From an uncultured Kiritimatiellota bacterium (GTDB taxonomy: Bacteria; Verrucomicrobiota; Kiritimatiellia; RFP12; UBA1067): a DNA stretch of 12,378 bases. This document shows, one piece after another, positions 6,977-12,378 of the stretch. Location of the stretch: contig CAKUGW010000096.1 of NCBI GenBank assembly GCA_934654805.1, positions 1-12,378 of the forward strand, in the 5' to 3' direction. Position 1 is the first letter of the stretch; each line of letters starts with the position of its first letter. The position numbers and the translations under genes are program-made. Under the pieces are notes generated by a model. The model saw only the letters and a list, made by a program, of their open reading frames with translations. It was not told the origin of the DNA and did no database searches.

Positions 6977-8613
6977 ACGCACGCCTCCTTGGGAATGGCG
7001 GCCTCGACGAGCGTCGGCCCCGGCGCCCGCAGCGCGCGTCGGAGCGCCGGCTCGACCTGCGACGGCGCGGTGACGCGCACGCCCTTGAGGCCATAGGCCC
7101 CCGCGAGCTTCACGAAGTCGGGCGACCGCAAGTCCGTCGCGAAGTAGCGCGCCCCGTAGCTCTCCTTCTGCAGCTGGCGCACGAGGCCCAGCGCCTGGTT
7201 GGCGAAGACGACGAACGTCACGCGCAAGCCCAGCTCGACGGCGACGATCAGCTCCTCCGCCGTCATCTGCGCGCCGCCGTCCCCGACGAACGCGACGACC
7301 CGGCGCTCCGGCCGCGCGAGCGCCGCGCCGACGGCCGCCGGGATGCCGAAGCCCATCGCGCCCATGCCGCCCGACGTCAGGAAGTGGCGCGGATAGACGT
7401 GGCGGAACTCCCGCGCCGCCCAGATCTGGTGCTGGCCGACGTCCGTCACGACAATCGCCTCGCCGCGCGTCAGCGCCGCGACGGTGCGGATGACGGCCGC
7501 AGGGTCGATCGCCTGCGCCGCCGCGCGCGCCGGGCGCGCGTCCGGGCGCGAGAGCGACGCGCACCACGTCGCGTGGGTCGCCGGACGGATCCGCGAGTTG
7601 ACGGTCGTCAGCAGGTCCTTGATGTCCGCGACGATGCCGAGGTGGGCCGTCACGTTCTTGTCGATGGAGCTGGGGTCGCAGTCGACGTGGACGATCTTCG
7701 CCTGCCGCGCGAACGTGCGGACGTCGCCCGTCGTGCGGTCGTTGAAGCGCACGCCAAGCGCGAGGATGACGTCCGCCGCGCGGATCGCCCGGTTCGCCGC
7801 GTCCGTCCCGTACAGGCCGGAGAGGCCGAGCGCAAGCGGATCGCGCTCGTCGATCGAGCCGATGCCCATGAGCGTCGTCGCGACGGGAACCTGGGCCTTG
7901 TGCGCGAGCGCCGCCACGTCCGCCGCCGCCTCGGCGGCGAGGACGCCGCCGCCCGCGAGAATGAGCGGACGCTTCGCCTCGTTGAGGAGCTTCGCGAGCC
8001 GGTTCACCTCGCGCGGCGCGGCATAGACTTCGGGATGGTAGGCCCTGAGGCAGACGCGCTCCGGGAATCTCGCCGCCGTCCGCGCCTCCTGGCAGTCGCG
8101 CGGCACGTCGATGACGACGACGCCGGGCTTGCCGTGCGTCGCGATGTAGAAGGCCTGCGCGACCGTCTCGGGGATCTCGTCCGCCGACTTCACGAGGAAG
8201 TTGTGCTTCGAGACGGCGCGCGTGAGGCCCGTCGTGTCCGCCTCCTGGAAGGCGTCCGTGCCGATCTGGGCGAGCGGCACCTGCCCGCAGACGAGGACGA
8301 GCGGCACGCCGTCCATGTTCGCGCAGCCGAGGCCGGTGATCGTGTTTGTGAGGCCGGGGCCGCTCGTCACGAGCGCGACGCCCGGACGGCCGAGCGCGCG
8401 CGCATAGCCGTCCGCCATGTGCACGCACCCCTGCTCGTGCCGGCCCAGGACGAAGCGGAACTTCGCCGTGCGCACGGCGTCGAAGATGTCGATGACGTTT
8501 CCGCCGGGATAGCCGAAGACGACCTCGGTTCCGGCGCGCGCCAACGCATCGACAAGGGCCTGCGCGCCCGTGCGCAGCCCCTTCCTCGACGACGTGAGAC
8601 TGTTGGCCCGCAT
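6973..8613 (-). CDS. ilvB: Acetolactate synthase large (catalytic) subunit
   Basis: This 546-residue thiamine-diphosphate enzyme condenses two pyruvates to 2-acetolactate (valine, leucine) or pyruvate with 2-oxobutyrate to acetohydroxybutyrate (isoleucine). The N-terminal domain (about 15-180) has GYPGGNVIDIFDA and the cofactor-activating Glu60 in RHEQGCVHMADGYARA. The central FAD-binding domain (about 205-335) has GVRFNDRTTGD. The C-terminal domain carries the metal/ThDP motif: GDG (444-446) and, 27 residues after Asp445, Asn472. The usual Asn-Asn is Asn-Gln here (ANQALGLVRQ). The start lies 7 bases after the preceding gene's TGA, with only a weak ribosome site (ACGGGG); a slightly later start is possible, as conserved sequence begins near residue 14. 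ilvC and ilvD are not nearby. No leader-peptide attenuator is visible, since the gene is second in its operon. Confidence 0.95.
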   Translation of the reverse strand: MRANSLTSSRKGLRTGAQALVDALARAGTEVVFGYPGGNVIDIFDAVRTAKFRFVLGRHEQGCVHMADGYARALGRPGVALVTSGPGLTNTITGLGCANMDGVPLVLVCGQVPLAQIGTDAFQEADTTGLTRAVSKHNFLVKSADEIPETVAQAFYIATHGKPGVVVIDVPRDCQEARTAARFPERVCLRAYHPEVYAAPREVNRLAKLLNEAKRPLILAGGGVLAAEAAADVAALAHKAQVPVATTLMGIGSIDERDPLALGLSGLYGTDAANRAIRAADVILALGVRFNDRTTGDVRTFARQAKIVHVDCDPSSIDKNVTAHLGIVADIKDLLTTVNSRIRPATHATWCASLSRPDARPARAAAQAIDPAAVIRTVAALTRGEAIVVTDVGQHQIWAAREFRHVYPRHFLTSGGMGAMGFGIPAAVGAALARPERRVVAFVGDGGAQMTAEELIVAVELGLRVTFVVFANQALGLVRQLQKESYGARYFATDLRSPDFVKLAGAYGLKGVRVTAPSQVEPALRRALRAPGPTLVEAAIPKEACV

Positions 8614-8620
8614 CCCCGTT

Positions 8621-9784
8621 TCAGCGCGCGTCGGTCGCCTTGATGCGATCCCACGCCTTGTTGTAGAGCTCCATCACCTCCGGCTGCGCGTCGAAGCCCT
8701 TGAGGACCTGGCCGCGCCGGATCGTCTCGGCGTCGAGGACGATCAGCGCGCGGTAGTCGGGGTCAAGCGTCTCGATGCCCGGCTTGACGGGATTCGGGCC
8801 GCAGATGTACTCCATGTTCGCCTTGGCGACCTCGCCGTCGTAGACGTAGTTGATGAAGGCGTACGCGAGATCGCGGCGCGGCGCGTTCTTCGCGACGACC
8901 ATCTCGTCGAACGCGATCGTGTAGCCCTCCTTCGGCAGCGCGAAGCCGATGTCCTCGCGCGCGGCCTCGCCCGCCTCCTCGTCGCCGACGATGACCTGCG
9001 TCGCGTCCGTCGAGTAGCCGTGGCCGAGCCAGGACGAGCCGTTGGCGACCTCCGTCTTGTAGCTCTCGCTGTCGAACTTGCGCGAGCCGGATTTCCACTT
9101 CAGTACCTGCTCGACCGCCGCGTCGATTTCCTTCGGATCGGTCGAGTTGATGGAGTGGCCAAGGTACATGAGCCCCGCGCCAATCACCTCGCGGATGTCG
9201 TCCAGCAGCGTGATGCGGCTCTTGAGGGCCGGGTTGCCGAGAATCGCCCAGCTCGCGACGTCCGCCCCTTCGGGGATCTTGTCCTTCTGGTACATGAAGC
9301 CCGTGTAGGTGACGGCGTACGGCACGTTGTAGGCGAACGTCGGGTCGATGATCTGCGCCTCGAACGCGCGGTCGAAGTTCTTGCGCACGTTCGGGATCTT
9401 CGTGTGGTCGAGCTTCTCGATGAGGCCGTCCTTCGCCATCTGCGCGACCTGGTAGGAGCTCGGCATCATGACGTCATAGCCCGTGCCGCCCGCCTTGAGC
9501 TTGGCGTACATCGCCTCGTTCGAGTCGAACGTGTCGACGATCACCTTCACGCCGAGCGCGCGCTCGAAGCTCGCGAGCACGTCCGGCGCGATGTAGTCGC
9601 ACCACGTGTAGATGTGGAGCTCCCCCTTCTCGCCGCCGTTGGGGGGCACGTAGCCGCTCGCCTCGGCTGCCGCGCGCGCCTGGGCGGAGAGGTCGGTTCC
9701 TTCGGGATCGGCGGACTTGGAGCAGCCCGCGAGGAGCGCGGCAGCCGCACACGCGGCCGCTGCGGTTTTCATTTTCAGCGTCAT
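8621..9784 (-). CDS. Polyamine (spermidine/putrescine) ABC-type substrate-binding lipoprotein
   Basis: 387 residues with a lipoprotein signal (LLAG-C21). Ser follows the Cys, so the protein would be sorted to the outer membrane if enterobacterial rules apply. The PotD/PotF fold is recognisable: LHIYTWCDYIAPDVLASFE (56-74), SNEAMYAKLKAG, YDVMMPSSYQVAQM, an ALPKEGYTIAFDEMVV segment (282-297), and NPVKPG near 331. Asp293 corresponds to the ligand-binding Asp of the PotD WMD motif, but the aromatic residue before it differs (AFD). Relatives capture spermidine or putrescine for the PotABC transporter. No permease or ATPase gene is in the window, so it is either an orphan or a polyamine sensor. It is the first gene of an operon with ilvB (7-base gap). 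AGAAGA before ATG 9784 is a fair ribosome site; a second ATG is at 9772. Confidence 0.9.
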   Translation of the reverse strand: MTLKMKTAAAACAAAALLAGCSKSADPEGTDLSAQARAAAEASGYVPPNGGEKGELHIYTWCDYIAPDVLASFERALGVKVIVDTFDSNEAMYAKLKAGGTGYDVMMPSSYQVAQMAKDGLIEKLDHTKIPNVRKNFDRAFEAQIIDPTFAYNVPYAVTYTGFMYQKDKIPEGADVASWAILGNPALKSRITLLDDIREVIGAGLMYLGHSINSTDPKEIDAAVEQVLKWKSGSRKFDSESYKTEVANGSSWLGHGYSTDATQVIVGDEEAGEAAREDIGFALPKEGYTIAFDEMVVAKNAPRRDLAYAFINYVYDGEVAKANMEYICGPNPVKPGIETLDPDYRALIVLDAETIRRGQVLKGFDAQPEVMELYNKAWDRIKATDAR

Positions 9785-9815
9785 AGTTCTTCTTTCGTCT
9801 GTACTGTTGATGTGG

Positions 9816-9842
9816 GCGTTCCCGGCACCACGCCGGGAACGC
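9816..9842 (-). promoter_or_regulatory. Perfect 11-bp hairpin at the predicted 5' end of the potD-ilvBN mRNA
   Basis: GCGTTCCCGGC (9816-9826), loop 9827-9831, GCCGGGAACGC (9832-9842): a perfect inverted repeat. The -10 hexamer ends at 9847, so transcription should begin at about 9842-9839, at the outer edge of the stem. It is followed by CCCACATC and not by a T-run, so it is not an ordinary terminator. It could protect the mRNA 5' end or serve as an operator for a dimeric repressor. Confidence 0.7.
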
Positions 9843-9846
9843 GCGC

Positions 9847-9855
9847 ATTATACCA
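9847..9855 (-). promoter_or_regulatory. Extended -10 promoter (TGGTATAAT) of potD-ilvBN
   Basis: TGGTATAAT on the minus strand, 63 bases before the start codon of the polyamine-binding protein and 36 bases after the stop of the upstream gene. No convincing -35 is seen. The predicted leader is about 56 bases and starts with the 11-bp hairpin. Confidence 0.65.
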
Positions 9856-9891
9856 AAAACAGACGCGGCGAGCGGACGCCCCGCGCCCAGC

Positions 9892-10371
9892 CTACTGGAC
9901 AACCACCGTCCGCTGCTCGTAATGGCCGGGCTGCCAGACGCGGAGGATCGTGCCGTTCGCCTGGACCTGGTCGATGTAGCGCCCTTCGACCCAGACGTTC
10001 TGCACCTGCGTGACGGGCGTGACGACGGCCGGCTGGACGACCACAGGCGTCGTGACAACCGTCGGCGTCGTCACCACCGTCGGCGTCGTGACGACGACCG
10101 GCGCCGGTTCGACGACCGCCCGCGAGAACACGCCGCCGACCACGCCGCCGACGAAGCCCGGCCAGAAGTTGCGTCCGCCGCGCCCCCAGAAGCCGTCGCA
10201 CGGACGGTGATGCGGCGCGCCATGGCGCGGCGGCGGCGGGGCCGGACGACGCCAGCCACCGGGGCCGCCGGGGCCGCCTGGACCGCCTGGACCGCCGGGA
10301 CGTGCGAAGCAGACGCCAGCACAGAGAATCGCGGAAACCGCGAGAACGAGCGTTCGAGCCTTGTTGTTCAT
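9892..10371 (-). CDS. Small secreted Gly/Pro-rich protein with VVTTPT repeats, function unknown
   Basis: I do not recognise a named family. The 159 residues begin with a Sec signal peptide (MNNKARTLVLAVSAILCAGV, cleavage probably after CFA at 23). A (GGP)n run of four to five units follows, then a Pro/His/Arg-rich stretch, a glycine-zipper-like hydrophobic segment (GFVGGVVGGVFSRA), three six-residue VVTTPT/VVTTPV units, and a C-terminal block VWVEGRYIDQVQANGTILRV plus WQPGHYEQRTVVVQ. That last block resembles the GxY/GHYE-ending envelope proteins annotated only as hypothetical. A cell-surface or periplasmic structural role is a guess. The start was chosen because AAAGGAACAGGAAC gives a ribosome site and a signal peptide follows at once; an upstream in-frame extension to 10623 has neither. 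It has its own promoter at 10481-10489 and a ~107-base A-rich leader. Confidence 0.8.
   Translation of the reverse strand: MNNKARTLVLAVSAILCAGVCFARPGGPGGPGGPGGPGGWRRPAPPPPRHGAPHHRPCDGFWGRGGRNFWPGFVGGVVGGVFSRAVVEPAPVVVTTPTVVTTPTVVTTPVVVQPAVVTPVTQVQNVWVEGRYIDQVQANGTILRVWQPGHYEQRTVVVQ
10046..10099 (-). repeat. Three 18-bp tandem units coding for VVTTPT/VVTTPV
   Basis: Units at 10046-10063, 10064-10081 and 10082-10099 share GGCGTCGT at the start and ACC/GTC at the end. They lie inside the small secreted protein. In-frame 18-bp units allow the repeat number to change by slippage without breaking the gene. Confidence 0.75.
10261..10296 (-). repeat. Four 9-bp tandem units coding for Gly-Gly-Pro
   Basis: GGGGCCGCC twice, then TGGACCGCC twice (plus-strand reading). 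These encode the GGP run directly after the signal peptide of the small secreted protein. The pairwise identity of the units suggests recent local duplication. Confidence 0.7.
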
Positions 10372-10480
10372 GTTCCTGTTCCTTTCTTTTTTGTCTTGTT
10401 TTTCATTCTTTTGTGTCTTACAAGAGAGGCAGGAGAAATGCCGCTCCGTTTCTGACAGAAAAATTTCACCTCGTCCGCGT

Positions 10481-10489
10481 ATTATACCA
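10481..10489 (-). promoter_or_regulatory. Extended -10 promoter (TGGTATAAT) of the Gly/Pro-rich protein gene
   Basis: TGGTATAAT on the minus strand, 110 bases before the start codon. Transcription should begin near 10474. The leader contains a palindrome TTTCTG-A-CAGAAA (10449-10461) and a long A/G-rich run just before the ribosome site. No -35 is apparent. Confidence 0.6.
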
Positions 10490-10721
10490 TAATCCGCCTG
10501 CGGTCCCTTTCGCCAGCTCATATTGCTTCCGTCGGACAGCCGTGTTCGCGCACCATTTGGCTGGAGTCTTGCCCAGCGGCGCCTGTCCGCCCCGTTGGCG
10601 GCGGCAGCGCCGAACCGCGCCATCGTCCGGGCCCTGCCGCTTCAGACAGTCTTCCGGCTCGCTCGCCTCCGGGATCGTGACAGCCCTCTCCCAAGGCCTC
10701 CTGACGCCAGTGAACCGCCGA
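10490..10721. other. Gap with no convincing gene
   Basis: This 232-base GC-rich stretch lies between the lipoprotein stop and the next promoter. A minus-strand frame stays open from within the lipoprotein gene (10801) to 10466, but it has no start or ribosome site in the gap and no recognisable protein sequence. I see no clear T-tailed hairpin for termination. Confidence 0.5.
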
Positions 10722-12206
10722 TTAAGGCCTCGATCCGGCAGAGAACGTCCGCACGACGGCCGGTGCGGCCTGCGAGGGCTTGCGAATCCAGACGATCGCA
10801 TTGCCCTCTTCGACCGGCACGGTCAGCGTCTCGGCTCCGGCGCCGACCACGACCTTGCCGTCCGCCGGACGCGCCACGCGCGCGACCAGCACCCGCTGCG
10901 GCAGCGCGCTCCAGCACCGCACGTCGACCGTCTGCGTCGCCGCGTTCCACGCCGTCACGCCCAAATTGACGAGGGCCGAGCCCGCCGCGACGATCGCCGC
11001 CGTCCGGGCATCGTCCTTCTTGCCTTTCGCGTCCTTGTACAGGGCGACCCCCAGCGCCACGTCCCGCGCCGCGCCGGACGCGATCTCCGTGCCGACTTGC
11101 GCAACGCGCTTCGCGACCTCTCGCGCCACGATGCCGTTGAGCCGCACGCGGAAATCGGCGCTCAAAGACGCGTCCACGTCCAGAAGCGGCGCAAACGCGC
11201 CGCCCGCGACCGAATAGGCCACGCCGCTCGCCGGCCGCGGCGTCAGGCGCGGCAGGTAGAACGCGGCGTCCGGCGCATATTGCCGCTGCAGGGGAATCAC
11301 GTCCGGGAACGGGATCACCACCGCTTCCGGACGCGCGCACATCCCGTCCTCCACGTAGATCCAGACCTGGTTCTGCGGCCTCGTCCCCGCCACCGCCTCG
11401 GACCAGTCGTTCGCGACGACCGGATGGCGCGGCAGCAGACGCGCGGCATCCTTCAGGTGCGCCTCGCCGCCTGTGGACATCGTCAGGCGCTTCAGGACGC
11501 CCGCCAGATGGCACAGGTACGGATTCATGAAGCGGCTCTCCGCCAAGAAGGTCGAGCGGCCTCCGTCCATCGGATTGAATCCGTAGGCCGCATGCAGTCC
11601 GGACTTCAATTCGGCGGACGCCCAGACAGACGCGAAATGGCCCGTGAACGCCTGATCCTCCTGATTGGCGTAGCCCGCCACATCGGCATCGATCTTCGCC
11701 TGTTCCCGTGCCATGCGGTCGCGGCAGACGTCGAGCCACCGTTCCTGGCGCACCAGCGCACGGTTCAGCTCGACGTTCGCGGCCGCCCGGTTTCCCTGCG
11801 CCGTGTAGTTCTGCGCCTTGTAGATGTTGCAGAACGTCCGCTCCGTGCCGCCGCAGTCATAGTCCAGCGCCCAATCGTCCGACAAGAATGACAGGGCCTG
11901 GTTCGCGCCCCGGTAGACAGCGCCCGTCCTGTCGTTCTCCTCCAGGATGTCCTCGGCGCGGTCGAAGAGCCGAGTCGATTCCGGCAGGTCTCCCACGAGC
12001 GACTTCGCCGCAGCCGCGTCCAGCGTCCACATCAGCTGCGCCTGCGAGACCTCGTCCGCCCGCTCGACGACCGCTGCGCACACCATGTCCGCCCGGCCGG
12101 ACGCCACGCCGTCCGCATACTGCGCCATCAGGTCCAAGTCAGCCGTGCGGCAGCCGCTCACGGCAACCGCACAGACCGACGCCATCCAACCGAATCGAGT
12201 CTTCAT
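10722..12206 (-). CDS. COG3014-like lipoprotein with TPR-like region, function unknown
   Basis: 494 residues. A lipoprotein signal is clear (MKTRFGWMASVCAVAVSG-C19, lipobox VSGC). A helical, TPR-like part follows (about 40-185: LPESTRLFDRAEDILEEND, YKAQNYTAQGNRAAANVELN). Next comes FMNPYLCHLAGVL, then QVWIYVEDGMCARPEAVVIP (about 300-320) and a beta-rich C-terminal half ending in IVWIRKPS. The order NP-x-x-x-x-L-x-G, then V-x-x-EDG-x-x-P-x-x-x-x-x-IP, recalls the uncharacterised COG3014 lipoproteins, which often lie beside the outer-membrane penicillin-binding-protein activator LpoB and YcfL. No such partner is visible here, so a cell-wall role is only a possibility. An in-frame extension to 12269 is rejected because the signal sequence starts at 12206. 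There is no obvious Shine-Dalgarno. It may be co-transcribed with the partial gene upstream, 109 bases away. Confidence 0.8.
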   Translation of the reverse strand: MKTRFGWMASVCAVAVSGCRTADLDLMAQYADGVASGRADMVCAAVVERADEVSQAQLMWTLDAAAAKSLVGDLPESTRLFDRAEDILEENDRTGAVYRGANQALSFLSDDWALDYDCGGTERTFCNIYKAQNYTAQGNRAAANVELNRALVRQERWLDVCRDRMAREQAKIDADVAGYANQEDQAFTGHFASVWASAELKSGLHAAYGFNPMDGGRSTFLAESRFMNPYLCHLAGVLKRLTMSTGGEAHLKDAARLLPRHPVVANDWSEAVAGTRPQNQVWIYVEDGMCARPEAVVIPFPDVIPLQRQYAPDAAFYLPRLTPRPASGVAYSVAGGAFAPLLDVDASLSADFRVRLNGIVAREVAKRVAQVGTEIASGAARDVALGVALYKDAKGKKDDARTAAIVAAGSALVNLGVTAWNAATQTVDVRCWSALPQRVLVARVARPADGKVVVGAGAETLTVPVEEGNAIVWIRKPSQAAPAVVRTFSAGSRP

Positions 12207-12210
12207 GTTT

Positions 12211-12254
12211 GATTTTCGCCAACGGATTAACCCAGATTTGCACGAATTACAGAT
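12211..12254 (-). repeat. Probable dispersed intergenic repeat (ACGGATTAAC...AGATTTGCACGAATT type)
   Basis: The stretch ACGGATTAACCCAGATTTGC plus ACGAATTACAGAT (12222-12254) resembles the ACGGATTAACACAGATTTACACGGATT sequence (shown here only in outline) that I recall as scattered through intergenic DNA of many bacteria. It lies just before the lipoprotein start codon, so it forms the leader or promoter region of that gene. There is only one copy in the window, so recognition rests on memory. Confidence 0.4.
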
Positions 12255-12315
12255 ACGGCAACGAAACATGGTGATTGACTCCGATGATCAGGGCTCTCGC
12301 TATCGGCGTTAGACG

Positions 12316-12378
12316 TCAGAAAGCAACGTTGAGGATCGGGAAGAAGCGCTGCGAGACGGCGAAGTTCAGGAGCCCGAC
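12316..12378 (-). CDS. C-terminal end of a probable outer-membrane or surface beta protein (partial)
   Basis: Only the last 20 codons are inside the window, ending with TGA at 12316-12318. The translation ends GLLNFAVSQRFFPILNVAF. Alternating hydrophobic residues and a terminal Phe are the mark of the last strand of outer-membrane beta-barrels. The GLLNF...PILN pattern also recalls surface proteins built from GLxNxxxxxxG-type repeats (LA_2272 family). The phase is supported by the sense of the residues only. The gene continues beyond the right edge. Confidence 0.5.
   Translation of the reverse strand, partial: VGLLNFAVSQRFFPILNVAF

Noticed and set aside
9816..9842. The 11-bp hairpin as an intrinsic terminator
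   Set aside because: No T-run follows on either strand, and it lies just downstream of a promoter.
10368..10469. GTG-started 33-codon upstream frame ending in an ATGA overlap with the Gly/Pro-rich gene
   Set aside because: Tempting as a leader peptide because it starts near the predicted RNA 5' end, but the Lys-rich translation follows from the A-rich leader and there is no separate ribosome site. Conservation would be needed.
10372..10623. N-terminal extension of the Gly/Pro-rich protein to 243 residues
   Set aside because: It would bury the signal peptide and run across the TGGTATAAT promoter; the internal start has a good ribosome site.
10466..10801. 111-codon minus-strand frame across the lipoprotein 3' end and the following gap
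   Set aside because: Its first part overlaps the lipoprotein in another phase and nothing in the gap looks like a start or a known domain.

Overview
The window is GC-rich bacterial DNA. All nine complete genes, and a partial tenth at the right edge, lie on the minus strand, so transcription runs from about 12378 down to 884. A decayed gene and repeat-rich DNA fill the left end on the plus strand. Lipoprotein signals, a secreted Gly/Pro-rich protein and an apparent beta-barrel C-terminus point to a Gram-negative cell. The dispersed repeats, a rhamnosidase relic and recurrent TGGTATAAT promoters with few Shine-Dalgarno sites suggest a PVC-group bacterium (Kiritimatiellota, Lentisphaerota or Verrucomicrobiota). 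That placement is inference from style, not from a marker gene.

Right part (12378 to 9892): the last 20 residues of a probable outer-membrane or surface protein; a 494-residue COG3014-like lipoprotein; a 233-base gap with no convincing gene; and a small secreted protein rich in Gly/Pro and in VVTTPT repeats.

Centre right (9855 to 6725): an apparent three-gene operon. An orphan PotD/PotF-like polyamine-binding lipoprotein is followed after 7 bases by ilvB, which overlaps ilvN by 4 bases (acetolactate synthase large and small subunits). The mRNA seems to begin with a perfect 11-bp hairpin.

Centre (6706 to 5171): infC (initiation factor IF3), which almost certainly starts at AUC, overlaps pssA (phosphatidylserine synthase) by 4 bases. 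The usual partners rpmI and rplT are absent.

Centre left (5157 to 884): an ion-transport group. It holds a bacterial SLC12-type cation-chloride cotransporter, a full-length CNNM/CorC-type transporter and, overlapping it by 4 bases, a second CNNM unit with no CBS or CorC domain. The first two have extended -10 promoters so close to their start codons that leaderless mRNAs are likely.

Left end (1 to 833): palindromic and repeated intergenic sequence, then the C-terminal ~147 codons of a GH78-like alpha-L-rhamnosidase beginning exactly where a 43-bp repeat ends. I see no phage, CRISPR, toxin-antitoxin or defence system. The items most worth following are the AUC-start infC, the leaderless transporter genes, the NKCC-like ion sites in a bacterial SLC12 protein, the CNNM pair, and the potD-ilvBN arrangement with its 5' hairpin.
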